Assembly (NCBI RefSeq): GCF_020103695.1
Contig: NZ_JAHXBF010000021.1
Coordinates: 1-64,000, forward strand
Direction of reading: 5' to 3'
Length of the DNA: 64,000 nucleotides
From: Hyalangium versicolor
GTDB taxonomy: Bacteria > Myxococcota > Myxococcia > Myxococcales > Myxococcaceae
Under the pieces are notes generated by a model. It worked only from the letters and a program-made list of their open reading frames with translations, did no database searches and was not told the DNA's origin. Below are positions 43,404 to 52,035 of this stretch, one piece after another (within the stretch, counting starts at the first letter, position 1; the number at the start of each line of letters is the position of its first letter). The translations under genes were made by a program, and so were the position numbers.

Positions 43404-43697
43404 TCAGTGCCGCGCTTGCAGGCGTTCCAGCAGCATCGGCAGCTCCTGGAGCAGTTGTTCATCGAGTTGCTCCAGCGCGTGGCGCATGGCCTCGATGTGG
43501 TCGTTGGAGCCGCCCCGGCGTGTCAGGCGGTGCAGCACGCGCAGCCGCTGGTTGCGTATCAGGAGCCGTGCGAGGACTTCTTCCAACTCGTGATCCAGCC
43601 GCGGATTGGGTGAGGGCGTGGCGCCAATGCTCTCTCGAAGCTGCTCGATGAGGAGCGTGAGCTGCCGGGACTCGTTGTAGCCCATGGTGCGCTGCAT
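43404..43697 (-). CDS. Small Leu-rich helical protein
   Basis: 97 aa, largely alpha-helical and rich in Leu, Arg and Glu (LTLLIEQLRESIG, EVLARLLIRNQRL, HALEQLDEQLLQELPMLLERL). Likely a cytoplasmic coiled coil or helical bundle. No signal peptide, no recognised family. ATG 43697 or the in-frame ATG 43685 may start it. It lies 36 bp downstream of another small minus-strand gene. Confidence 0.55.
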   Translation of the reverse strand: MQRTMGYNESRQLTLLIEQLRESIGATPSPNPRLDHELEEVLARLLIRNQRLRVLHRLTRRGGSNDHIEAMRHALEQLDEQLLQELPMLLERLQARH

Positions 43698-43733
43698 AAA
43701 GGGAACCCCGACACCTCCCGGACAGCCTGCTGC

Positions 43734-44036
43734 TCAGGCGTCCTGGCGCTTGAAGAGAAGTCCCGTGAGCATCAGCCGGGAGCGAGCGTCATCCATCTCC
43801 ACGCACACCGCGCAGCCCGCCACCTCCATGCGCAGGGCGTACGTGTACCCGCGAACGTTGCCCGCACGCTGTTGGGTGGTGAGCGCCGCCACGCGGAACA
43901 GCTCGGACAACACCTGCTGGCGCACTTCCGTGGGCAGGGCGTTCACGATCGGCTGCAGGGCTCGGGGAATGAGCACGGTGAAGGCTCGAGGCCTCGGGGC
44001 TGCTTCCGCGAAATCCGTGACATTGACGTGATCCAT
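43734..44036 (-). CDS. Small hypothetical protein
   Basis: 100 aa from ATG 44036 (MDHVNVTDF). Mixed alpha/beta composition with a helix (IVNALPTEVRQQVLSELFRVAALTTQQR) and C-terminal strands (YTYALRMEVAGCAVCVEMDD, LMLTGLLF). Reading upstream of this ATG becomes Pro/Ser-rich and unlike coding sequence, so the short start is used. Two Cys in AGCAVCVE. No family recognised. Confidence 0.55.
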   Translation of the reverse strand: MDHVNVTDFAEAAPRPRAFTVLIPRALQPIVNALPTEVRQQVLSELFRVAALTTQQRAGNVRGYTYALRMEVAGCAVCVEMDDARSRLMLTGLLFKRQDA

Positions 44037-44157
44037 GATCTGCCAGCCATGCCAGAAGTGTACCCGGAGAGGGATCAACGATTCCGGGGACTTGTCCGCA
44101 GTGCTCTCGCCTCGGGCTGAAGAAACGAAAGACCTGCACCCGACACGAGGGAAGAGA

Positions 44158-45075
44158 TCAGGGCACGTTGCGGCAGCAGATGGCGTAGGCGGTGGGAGAG
44201 ACGGTGGTGTGCGTGCGGCAGACATAACCGGGTCCGCCGGGAGTGGTTCCGGGGGTGGAGGTGACGCCGGTGGGCCCGAAGGTGATGCCCGCGCCGGCAG
44301 CGCTGGCCTCCAGGTCGGTGCACCCTCCACCGGTGAGGACTTCAGTGGTGGCGCAGTACGCGGTGGAGACTGTCGCGGAGGTGTTGCCAGTGGCGGTGCG
44401 GTAGGTGCACGTCAGCGCGTGGGTGTGATTGGAGCGCGCGGCGGTGTTGGCCGTGCCGTTGTTGCCGCCGCTGGTGGGGAAGGCGACAGAGAGGGTGCCG
44501 GTGGCAAGGCTGAGGCCGTTGCCATAGGTGGTGGGCGCGTTGTTGAGCTTCACCTTGTCCGCGGAGTCCATGAATCCATCGACTGTGGTGGAGGCCACGG
44601 GGTGGATGTGGCTGGAGCTGGCGAAGGAGGCTGCGGCACGGCCCTCGAGCAGGTTGCTGTCCTCGCTGCGCAGGGCGTAAGGCACGGAGGCGACGGGCAG
44701 GCGCGGAGTGAGTTCGGACTGGCCGACGATGGAGACGCCCAGGTAGAGCTGCTGCCCATTGAGGACGCTCGCGGGCAGGGGAGTCGAGGCGCCGAGCACC
44801 ACCGCGTAGTAGCCGTTGGTGACGGGAGTCGCCGGGTGGCTCTCCTCCCAGAGCGGGGAGCCGCCCGTGGCGGTGGCATAGAGGGCGAAGTGGAGATCCT
44901 GGGGAGCTGTCTCCGGCGAGCTGTCTGCTCGGATCAGGCGTCCCTGAAAGGTCATCTGCCGGGACAGGCTGGCCGCACGAGCCGCGTGGGGGAGCAGGAC
45001 GAGGCTGGCCACAGCGAGCACGAGGAGCAGGCGAGGCAGGGGCATGGCGATTCCAGGACAGGGGGAGTGATCCAT
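44158..45075 (-). CDS. Secreted fibre-like surface protein
   Basis: 305 aa. ATG 45075 has GAGG eight bases upstream; ATG 45045 is possible. Signal peptide LLLVLAVASLVLLPHAARA. The mature N-terminus has MTFQGRLIRADSS, LHFALYATATGGSPLWEE, GYYAVVLG, LYLGVSIVGQSELTPRLPVASVPYALRSE, a motif set common in exported proteins of myxobacteria that precede repetitive fibre domains. The second half is Gly/Thr/Ser/Asn-rich and ends with six Cys (CTYRTATG, YCATT, GGCTDL, VCRTH, ICCRN). Probable surface or matrix protein. Confidence 0.65.
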   Translation of the reverse strand: MDHSPCPGIAMPLPRLLLVLAVASLVLLPHAARAASLSRQMTFQGRLIRADSSPETAPQDLHFALYATATGGSPLWEESHPATPVTNGYYAVVLGASTPLPASVLNGQQLYLGVSIVGQSELTPRLPVASVPYALRSEDSNLLEGRAAASFASSSHIHPVASTTVDGFMDSADKVKLNNAPTTYGNGLSLATGTLSVAFPTSGGNNGTANTAARSNHTHALTCTYRTATGNTSATVSTAYCATTEVLTGGGCTDLEASAAGAGITFGPTGVTSTPGTTPGGPGYVCRTHTTVSPTAYAICCRNVP

Positions 45076-45190
45076 GTTGAATCCTCGTGCCACGAGAAGT
45101 GGCTGGCCAACAGGCATGCGAGAGTGAGGGGGGCTGAGGCCCTCGCGCGCGGCGGCTCTGGAGACTATACGCCTGGGACGAGGTTCACGG

Positions 45191-47380
45191 ATGGGATGCT
45201 CGAAGACAGCGGCTGGGGCGGTGTGGGTTCCCCTCCTGGTGGGACTCGCGGCGGCGATGCTCGGCGCGGGCTGCCATGACGATCCGCCGCTGGTGGGAGC
45301 CCAGGGCCGGCTGCGCCTGTCGGCCGAGCAGCTGACGTTCCCGGGCACCTATGTGGGAAAGACTCGCGAGCAGACGGTGCGGGTGCTGAATGCGGGACGC
45401 TCGGGGCTGCGAGTCACCTGGACGCAGGTGGATCCGCCCTTCACGGTGGAGGGGCTGCCGGATCAGGTAGGCACGACGGAGGTGGAGGTGCGGGTGCGCT
45501 TTGCTCCGGCGGCTCCAGGGCCGTACTCGGCGACGTTGACGGGCACGGCCTCGGGAGGCGGCACGGTGACGCTGACGCTGACGGGCCAGGGCCTGGCCAT
45601 CCCCGCCTGTCCCGTCCCGGCGGCGTGTCACAGCTCCACCTTCGACCTGGCGACGGAGAAGTGCGTGGAGACGCAATTGCCGGATGGCGCGACATGCGAT
45701 CCGGGGAACGCGTGCCTGGTGGAGGCCACCTGCCAGGCGGGGCACTGCAAGGGCCGCGCGCGGGTGTGTGACGACGGCAATGCATGCACAACGGACGTGT
45801 GCAACCCGCTGGATGGGTGTCAGACGGTGCCGGCCCCACCGTGCCCGGGGGATGGGGTGTGCCAGGTGGGGGTGTGCGATCCAGCGAAGGGATGCGGGTT
45901 GGCGAAGGCGCCGGACGGCTCCTTCTGTGGAGCGCGGCGTGGGTGCGACGTCGCGGACGTGTGCGTGGATGGGGCGTGCGTGGTGAGGGATCTGCCGGAT
46001 GGCTTCGTGTGCGCGCCCTCGACGCCGTGCCAGGGCGAGGGCCGGTGTGACGGCTCGGCGTGCGCGCGCCCGCCTCCCACGGTGCTGGAGCCGGACTGGA
46101 GCCTGGATGCGCAGGTCTACGAGCACGACCTGCACGACATGATGGTCTGGCCCGATGGGAACGTGACGCTGTCGGGCTTCTTCGCCAATCCGATGCTCGA
46201 TGCCACGAGCCCCGCGCCACTGTTGGCCCGGGACACGGGGCGGCGCTGCATGCTGTGGAACGGACGGCTGCTGTGCATGGACTATCCGCAGCAGGGGTTG
46301 GTGTCGCTGCTGGAGCGGGGGACGGGACAACCGAGGTGGAGCTTCGAGCTGGCCTCGGCGCGGCCGGACCTGGCGGCAAAGACGAACAACACGATCTTCA
46401 TGGCGCGGCTGGCGGTGATGGCGCCGGATCGGCTGGCGGCGCTCTTCGAGGCATATCCTGCGGGCGAGGAAGCGAGCACGCTGTGCCGCGTGTATTTCCT
46501 GCTGGTGCTGGATGCGAAGGGGGGATTGGTCTCGGCGACGCTGCTCACGGATCCGCTGCTGTCGGTGTGCAACCACCCGCACCCATTTGGGTTGGTGTCG
46601 GATGTGACGGGGGACCTGTACGTGACGTTCTCGCCGACGGTGAACTCGGGAGCGCCGCTGCAGCCGGGCGCGCCGACACTGGTGATGGCGTACTCGTCGG
46701 ATGGCGTGGAGCGGTGGCGGCGGACGTTGCCCATGGGTGGAGGAGAGCTGGGGATGGTGCGTGGGCTGTTGCTGCCCGAGCGCTCCACCACGGCGCTGCG
46801 GATAGAGGATGGGACGGAGGTGGGCTCGTTGCCGATGTTGGGGCGAGCGGTGGCGACACGGGAGGTGTTGGTGCCGAGCCCCGCGGGGACCACGGTGAAC
46901 CCGGGCGGAAGCGCCGTCGTGTCTCCGGAGCTGAGCGGGTACACGGTGCCGGGAATGGCGCCGGCGTGGACGTACCGGTTGGAGGAGGGGCAGAGCTTCG
47001 CGTCGAAGGAGCTGCGGTTGGCGGAGACCCTACCGGGCCGGAGTGAGGGCGTGGACACGATGGTGCTGGGCTTCGTGGCGGATGGGGAGACGCCGACGCT
47101 GCTGGGAGTAAGGACGAAGGATGGTTCAGAGGCGTTCCGCTGCGCGCTGTCCTATACGCCTCGCTCGTTGCCGCAGCTGTTCGAGCTTGGGCCGGAGAGC
47201 TTGGTGCTCATGGATGGAGCGAGCACATGTGGCGAGTGTGATCCGCCGTTCGCGTACAGCCGCTCGCGTTTCCAGCGTTTCCCGCTCAAGGGATTGCAGC
47301 CTGCGGAGGCACCATGGCCCGGCACTTTCGGAGGCCCGGGACACGGACACCACGAGTTGCCGGTGCGCGGTTCGCCCTGA
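45191..47380 (+). CDS. Large Cys-rich surface lipoprotein
   Basis: 729 aa. Signal with lipobox LGAGC (Cys ~28). Residues ~35-135 form an Ig/ASH-like domain (LTFPGTYVGKTREQTVRVLNAG). A Cys-rich section follows (~140-300: CVETQLPDGATCDPGNAC, CDDGNACTTDVCN, CVDGACVVRDLPDGFVC), the DGNxCTxDxC motif widespread in myxobacterial lipoproteins. The C-terminal ~420 residues are beta-rich and propeller-like with weak blades. GAGG precedes the ATG. Divergent from the fibre-like gene with 115 bp between starts. Likely an outer-membrane surface protein. Confidence 0.75.
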   Translation: MGCSKTAAGAVWVPLLVGLAAAMLGAGCHDDPPLVGAQGRLRLSAEQLTFPGTYVGKTREQTVRVLNAGRSGLRVTWTQVDPPFTVEGLPDQVGTTEVEVRVRFAPAAPGPYSATLTGTASGGGTVTLTLTGQGLAIPACPVPAACHSSTFDLATEKCVETQLPDGATCDPGNACLVEATCQAGHCKGRARVCDDGNACTTDVCNPLDGCQTVPAPPCPGDGVCQVGVCDPAKGCGLAKAPDGSFCGARRGCDVADVCVDGACVVRDLPDGFVCAPSTPCQGEGRCDGSACARPPPTVLEPDWSLDAQVYEHDLHDMMVWPDGNVTLSGFFANPMLDATSPAPLLARDTGRRCMLWNGRLLCMDYPQQGLVSLLERGTGQPRWSFELASARPDLAAKTNNTIFMARLAVMAPDRLAALFEAYPAGEEASTLCRVYFLLVLDAKGGLVSATLLTDPLLSVCNHPHPFGLVSDVTGDLYVTFSPTVNSGAPLQPGAPTLVMAYSSDGVERWRRTLPMGGGELGMVRGLLLPERSTTALRIEDGTEVGSLPMLGRAVATREVLVPSPAGTTVNPGGSAVVSPELSGYTVPGMAPAWTYRLEEGQSFASKELRLAETLPGRSEGVDTMVLGFVADGETPTLLGVRTKDGSEAFRCALSYTPRSLPQLFELGPESLVLMDGASTCGECDPPFAYSRSRFQRFPLKGLQPAEAPWPGTFGGPGHGHHELPVRGSP

Positions 47381-47464
47381 CCACGGACAGGGAACCCACC
47401 CTGAGAGGCCGCGTGCTCGCGGGACTACCTGCCAGGTCAGACCCCTCCTGTAGGGTGCTGAGCC

Positions 47465-48499
47465 ATGGTATCGATGCAGCATGAGGGGCTGGTGCTCCTG
47501 TTCCGTAACCGTCCGACGCTGGCGCCCGAGCTTCTGCACGATGCGCTGGGCCTCGAGGTGCCGGCCTACTCGGAGGCTCGGGTGGAGTCGGCCGAGCTGA
47601 CCGAGGTGGTACCTACCGAGTACCGAGCGGACCTGGTGGTGCTGTTGTTGGACGGCAAGCCCATCTTCGCCATCGTGGTGGAGGTGCAGCTGTCGCGGGA
47701 TGAAGACAAGCGCAAGACGTGGCCGTCGTATTTGACGAACCTGCGCGCACGGGTGGACTGTCCCACGGCCTTGTTGGTGGTCGCGCCGGACGAAGCAGTG
47801 GCGCGCTGGTGTGCTCGACCCATCGAGCTGGGACATCCTGGATTCGTGCTCCAGCCACTGGTGGTAGGCCCCGAGGCCATTCCGATCCTTGTGGATGAGC
47901 AGGCAGCCGCGCGGGATCCAGAGTTGGCGGTGTTGTCAGCGATGGCGCACGGGCACGAAGCGGTGGGCCCGGCCATCATCCAGGCAGTACTGAGTACGGC
48001 GGGCGGCCTTGATAAGGAGCGGTTCCGCCTTTACGTTGACCTGGCAATGTCCTCGCTGAGCGAGGCGGCCCGCGGAGCCTTGGAGGCGCTGATGCAGCGT
48101 GGCACTTACGAAGTGCAGACCGAACTGTTCCGCCGGTGGATGGCTCAAGGGCATGAGAAGGGGCTCCAGGAAGGGCTCCAGGAAGGCCTCCAGAAGGGAC
48201 GGCAGGAGGGGCGCCAAGAAGGGCGCCAGGAAGGCCTTAAAGAAGGACTCCAGGAAGGCCTCCATGAAGGCGAGCGGGCTGCTCTGTTCGAAGTGCTCGA
48301 TGCTCGGGGCCTCGAGGTAGATGACGCCGCCCGCCAGCAAATCCTGGCTTGCAAGGACCTCTTGCAGCTCAAGGTCTGGCTGCGCAAGGCGGTGACAACC
48401 GAGTCCGTGCAAGACCTCTTCGAAGACAAACCCTCGGCTCGTAAGGGAAGTAAGCGCGTCCGGAGTGTGAAAGCTCCCAGGTTCCGGTCCAAGCGGTGA
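47465..48499 (+). CDS. Rpn-like PD-(D/E)XK nuclease with tetrapeptide repeat helix
   Basis: 344 aa. The N-terminal nuclease-like domain has YRADLVVLLLDGKPIFAIVVEVQ, giving the Asp ... Glu-x-Gln pattern of PD-(D/E)XK enzymes, followed by KRKTWPSYLTNL. Such proteins are annotated as Rpn/YhgA-type recombination-promoting nucleases or putative transposases. After a helical middle comes a ten-fold tetrapeptide run (QEGL/QEGR/KEGL) at about residues 231-270, a long charged helix typical of this family, then a basic tail (KGSKRVRSVKAPRFRSKR). No transposon ends were found. Confidence 0.75.
   Translation: MVSMQHEGLVLLFRNRPTLAPELLHDALGLEVPAYSEARVESAELTEVVPTEYRADLVVLLLDGKPIFAIVVEVQLSRDEDKRKTWPSYLTNLRARVDCPTALLVVAPDEAVARWCARPIELGHPGFVLQPLVVGPEAIPILVDEQAAARDPELAVLSAMAHGHEAVGPAIIQAVLSTAGGLDKERFRLYVDLAMSSLSEAARGALEALMQRGTYEVQTELFRRWMAQGHEKGLQEGLQEGLQKGRQEGRQEGRQEGLKEGLQEGLHEGERAALFEVLDARGLEVDDAARQQILACKDLLQLKVWLRKAVTTESVQDLFEDKPSARKGSKRVRSVKAPRFRSKR
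48155..48274 (+). repeat. Intragenic 12-bp repeat (ten copies)
   Basis: Ten imperfect tandem 12-base units inside the Rpn-like gene encode [QK]-[EK]-G-[LR] tetrapeptides. The copy number is likely variable by slippage, but stays in frame. Confidence 0.8.
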
Positions 48500-48565
48500 C
48501 CTGTCTCCAGACTGCCTTCCGCACAACGTTGCGGGACACGTCCTTCCTGCCCTACTCTGCAGGTC

Positions 48566-49630
48566 ATGTCGCGTGTCCCATGGCAAGAACCCCCTTTCGT
48601 GCATCCCCGCGCGAGGACTGCACACCGTCGCCCCTCCTGGCGGCCACCGGGACATTCCGATTCCCTGTTCGTCCAGATCGTCCGCGCCTCGCTGATCCTG
48701 GCGCTGACCCTGGGTGGTGACTCGGGAGGAGAGCGTGTCCCCACTCGGAAGCCCTCAGCGGGCACCGCCGTGAAGCAGGCACGGCCACAGCCTCGTGAGC
48801 GGCTCGCGACTGCAGGAGTGCTGCGCGACTCGCCCGAAGACACCCGGCTGATCTCCCTGGCCGGCAAGGTGGATGTGATCAATCGCTACCCCTCCTCAGT
48901 CCTCGTCACCACGGGGCTCGACGAGGAGCAGGGAGGCGTGTGCAGTGGAGTCGTCATCGGCCGCAGGCTCGTGGTGACCGCGGGCCACTGCGTGTGTCCG
49001 CTGCGCCGGGTCTCTCCCCAGGCGGGTGGAGTCCAGTTCGTCATCGACGGCTCGGGCTGCGCGAAGACGGCCCAGGCGACGACGTCCGTCTACAAGCCGC
49101 GCTCGGCCCTGGGCAATGACATGTACTCGTACAGGGAATCCCACTCGGGCGCCGTGCTCCCTCACCCGGAGCTGCGCGTGCTCCTGAATGCGCAGGAAGA
49201 GGTGGTGTCCAGCACCGCGGATCTGGCGCTCATCGTCCTGGAACAGCCTCTCGACAAGGAGTTCCTACCGCTGTCCCTTGCCGACAAGGACCTCCAACCC
49301 AACGAGTCCGTCGTCATCGTGGGCTCCGGCTATGACGAGCTGGCTCGCGTCTACGATGGAGAGCGGCACTCCAGCCGAAACAGGGTCATCGATATGCAGG
49401 ACTCCACAGGCGGCAGGGTCCGCATCGAGCAGCCCGGAGGCCACCACTACCGCGGTGACAGCGGAGGACCGTGCCTGCGCGAAGGCCTCGAGGGGACCGT
49501 GCTCGTGGGAATCTCCGCTCGGAACCTCGGGCAGGGAGAGGCCATGACGAGCACCTACCCGTACCGGGACTGGCTGAGCGCCGAACTCCAGCGCGTAGAG
49601 GCCTCACCCCGCCCCGTGCACTCGGACTGA
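48566..49630 (+). CDS. Trypsin-like (S1) serine protease
   Basis: 354 aa. An Arg/Pro-rich N-terminus precedes a hydrophobic segment (~33-50, VRASLILALTLGG), probably a long signal or anchor. The catalytic triad is complete: His141 in VVTAGHC, Asp219 in STADLALIV, Ser299 in YRGDSGGPC. Cys126, Cys142 and Cys144 suggest disulfides. An extracytoplasmic protease with unknown substrate. A later start nearer the hydrophobic segment cannot be excluded. Confidence 0.85.
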   Translation: MSRVPWQEPPFVHPRARTAHRRPSWRPPGHSDSLFVQIVRASLILALTLGGDSGGERVPTRKPSAGTAVKQARPQPRERLATAGVLRDSPEDTRLISLAGKVDVINRYPSSVLVTTGLDEEQGGVCSGVVIGRRLVVTAGHCVCPLRRVSPQAGGVQFVIDGSGCAKTAQATTSVYKPRSALGNDMYSYRESHSGAVLPHPELRVLLNAQEEVVSSTADLALIVLEQPLDKEFLPLSLADKDLQPNESVVIVGSGYDELARVYDGERHSSRNRVIDMQDSTGGRVRIEQPGGHHYRGDSGGPCLREGLEGTVLVGISARNLGQGEAMTSTYPYRDWLSAELQRVEASPRPVHSD

Positions 49631-49804
49631 GCCTTCAGGGCTGTGTCCACGTCCAGCATGGGGCGCGGTCGACGCGAGAACGCATCGCTCAGGTCCCACC
49701 CCCCGAAACGCACACTCCCAGACTCCCCGAGACACGAGTCCCCTGCGGCGAGCCACCGAGCGCGTTAATCCTCCGCCGCCTGTCTTCCAGGAGGAATCAT
49801 ACAC

Positions 49805-50824
49805 ATGAACTATCGGATGCTGGGCCGCACGGGCCTGTACGTATCGGAGCTGTGTTTCGGAGCGATGACGTTTGGGGGCGAGGGCATCTGGAAGGTGATC
49901 GGCACCCAGGGCCAGTCCGAGGCCGACAAGCTCGTGGGCCGCAGCCTGGACGCGGGCATCAACTTCTTCGACACCGCGGACGTCTACTCCCACGGGCTCT
50001 CCGAGCAGTTGCTCGGCAAGGCCCTGGCCGCGCGGCGCAAGGACATCGTCCTGGCCACCAAGGTCCGCGGCCGCACTGGCCCTGGGGTCAACGACGTGGG
50101 CCTGTCCCGCGTCCACATCATGGACTCGGTGCACAACAGCCTGCGGCGCCTGGGCACCGACTACATCGATCTGTACCAGATCCACGGCTTCGACATCGTC
50201 ACGCCGCTGGATGAGACGCTGCGCGCGCTGGATGATCTGGTCCGCCAGGGCAAGGTGCGCTACCTGGGCGCCTCCAACCTCGCGGCCTGGCAGCTCATGA
50301 AGGCGTTGGGCATCAGCGAGCATCGCCAACTCGCCCGCTTCGAGTCCCTCCAGGCCTACTACTCCATCGCCGGAAGGGATCTCGAGCGCGAGCTCGTCCC
50401 GCTGATGAAGGACCAACAGGTGGGCCTCATGGTGTGGAGCCCCCTGGCCGGCGGCTTCCTGAGCGGCAAGTTCCGCCGAAGCAGCCAGGGGCCCGATGGA
50501 GCCCGGCGCGCCTCGTTCGACTTCCCGCCCGTGGACAAGGAGCGCGCCTACAACGTCATCGATGTGATGGACGGCATCGCCAAGGAGCACAACGCCTCCG
50601 TGGCGCGCGTGGCCCTGGCCTGGCTGCTCCACCAGCCCCACGTGACGACGATCGTCATCGGCGCGAAGACGCCCGAGCAGCTCGAGGACAACCTCCAGGC
50701 CACCGCGCTCAAGCTCACCCCCGAGCAGCTCACCGCCCTCAACACCGCCTCCGCTCTGCCCCCCGAGTACCCGGGCTGGATGGTGAACCGGCAGAACGAG
50801 GACCGCATCCCCAAACCCCAGTAG
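49805..50824 (+). CDS. Aldo/keto reductase
   Basis: 339 aa. AGGAGG lies upstream of the ATG. The catalytic tetrad is present: Asp56, Tyr61, Lys86, His127 (NFFDTADVYS, LATKV, YQIHGFD). The NADPH-binding end has TIVIGAKTPEQLEDNL. Resembles the YajO/Kv-beta-like AKR group. Reduces aldehydes or ketones; specific substrate unknown. Its stop lies about 40 bp before the MsrB start, so both may be co-transcribed as stress-response enzymes. Confidence 0.92.
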   Translation: MNYRMLGRTGLYVSELCFGAMTFGGEGIWKVIGTQGQSEADKLVGRSLDAGINFFDTADVYSHGLSEQLLGKALAARRKDIVLATKVRGRTGPGVNDVGLSRVHIMDSVHNSLRRLGTDYIDLYQIHGFDIVTPLDETLRALDDLVRQGKVRYLGASNLAAWQLMKALGISEHRQLARFESLQAYYSIAGRDLERELVPLMKDQQVGLMVWSPLAGGFLSGKFRRSSQGPDGARRASFDFPPVDKERAYNVIDVMDGIAKEHNASVARVALAWLLHQPHVTTIVIGAKTPEQLEDNLQATALKLTPEQLTALNTASALPPEYPGWMVNRQNEDRIPKPQ

Positions 50825-50865
50825 TACCTCCGCTCAGAGGGCCAGCAGTAACCTTCCCGCCACTC

Positions 50866-51408
50866 ATGCGTACCAGAAGCATGAACCGACGACGCATGTG
50901 GTGGTGGGCAGGCCTGCTGGCAGTTCCCCTCGTAGCCATCGCCGCGGGTGCGGGAGACAAGCCCGCGAGCACTCCCAAGCCAGCCGAGAAGGCCTCTCAG
51001 GCTCCCAGCACTCCAGACAAGGTCGTCAAAACGGAGGAGGAGTGGCGCAAGCAGCTCACCTCCGAGCAGTTCCGCATCCTGCGCGAGAAGGGCACCGAGC
51101 GCGCCTTCACCGGCAAGTACTGGAACAACCACGAAGCGGGCACCTACCGCTGCGCTGCGTGCGGCCAGCCGCTCTTCACCTCCGATACCAAGTTCGAGTC
51201 CGGCACCGGCTGGCCCAGCTTCTGGCAGCCCCTGTCCCCCGCCGCGGTGGAGCTGCATGAGGACAACAGCTACTTCATGACGCGCACGGAGGTGGTGTGC
51301 TCGCGCTGCGGCGGCCACCTGGGCCACGTCTTCCCGGATGGCCCCGAGCCCACGGGCCAGCGCTACTGCATGAACTCGGGCGCGCTCACCTTCGAGAAGA
51401 AGAAGTAG
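50866..51408 (+). CDS. msrB: Exported peptide-methionine (R)-S-oxide reductase MsrB
   Basis: 180 aa. An N-terminal basic and hydrophobic segment (RRRMWWWAGLLAVPLVAIAAGA) indicates export or anchoring, unlike cytosolic MsrB. Zinc ligands Cys96/Cys99 and Cys145/Cys148 are in two CxxC motifs. GTGWPSF and the catalytic Cys168 in RYCMNSGAL are intact. Reduces methionine-R-sulfoxide, probably in periplasmic proteins. ATG 50881 is an equally plausible start. Confidence 0.93.
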   Translation: MRTRSMNRRRMWWWAGLLAVPLVAIAAGAGDKPASTPKPAEKASQAPSTPDKVVKTEEEWRKQLTSEQFRILREKGTERAFTGKYWNNHEAGTYRCAACGQPLFTSDTKFESGTGWPSFWQPLSPAAVELHEDNSYFMTRTEVVCSRCGGHLGHVFPDGPEPTGQRYCMNSGALTFEKKK

Positions 51409-51420
51409 GCACCTGGCTCG

Positions 51421-51867
51421 CTACTGCACCAGGCCGCGATCCCTCGCCACGCGAACCAGCGAGGACACGTCCTTGTTCAACCGCTTGGCCAGATCCGGCA
51501 CCGCGCCGTCGATCGTCTTGTGCACCGACATGTAGTTGTCATAGGTGCGCGTGACGATGAGCATGCCGGAGATGATGACGCGCTGAAGGCTGTTCTGCAG
51601 GTCCGAGCCCTCGATGATGACGTGGGCCACCTCGCAGTAGTTGCGGGCGGCGTTCAGCAGCGTGTTGAGGTTGTTGCGCTCCTCGGCGTTGGGGACCTTC
51701 ACCTTCGAGTCGATGGAGCCCACGTACAGCAGCTTCTGCCCCAGGCGCTTGTGAGCGGCGGCCATGTGAGCCTCCATGGCCTCGATGTCCTGCTTGGAGG
51801 GTGGGCGCAGCCACCGGGAGAAGATGACCCGGTCGATGATGTCCACCTTGAATGCCGTGTTCAACAC
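51421..51867 (-). CDS. 148-aa duplicated protein, copy 1 (STAS-like?)
   Basis: 148 aa, GTG start preceded by GGAGTGAAGTC. Alternating strands and helices (VIFSRWLRPPSKQDIEAMEAH, KLLYVGSIDS, VAHVIIEGSDLQNSLQRVII, VTRTYDNYMSVH) recall the STAS/SpoIIAA-like proteins that are common in myxobacteria, but I cannot name the family. About 84% identical by eye to the product at 53876-54322, with the ribosome-binding region also conserved. The two copies flank the FAD monooxygenase gene in the same orientation. The differences cluster in the last 40 residues. Confidence 0.7.
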   Translation of the reverse strand: MLNTAFKVDIIDRVIFSRWLRPPSKQDIEAMEAHMAAAHKRLGQKLLYVGSIDSKVKVPNAEERNNLNTLLNAARNYCEVAHVIIEGSDLQNSLQRVIISGMLIVTRTYDNYMSVHKTIDGAVPDLAKRLNKDVSSLVRVARDRGLVQ

Positions 51868-52035
51868 GACTTCACTCCTTCGAGGAAGGCGACGAGCCCG
51901 GCTCCGCTCACGCCAGGCACCAGGCTACAGGCTCTCCGAGACGGGCCGCATCCTGCACGATGCCTCTGAGAGTGAAAAGCAAATTGGCTGGTCGCGGTCA
52001 TGGCTCGCATGACTCCTGCATGAGACACTTCGGTT

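Noticed and set aside
45076..45348. Longer N-terminus of the fibre-like protein overlapping the divergent lipoprotein gene
   Set aside because: The extension is Arg/Pro/Ser-rich and the start at 45075 has a Shine-Dalgarno and immediately precedes a signal peptide.
47381..48565. Transposon around the Rpn-like gene
   Set aside because: No terminal inverted repeats or target-site duplication could be found in the flanks; the protein family is not a proven transposase.
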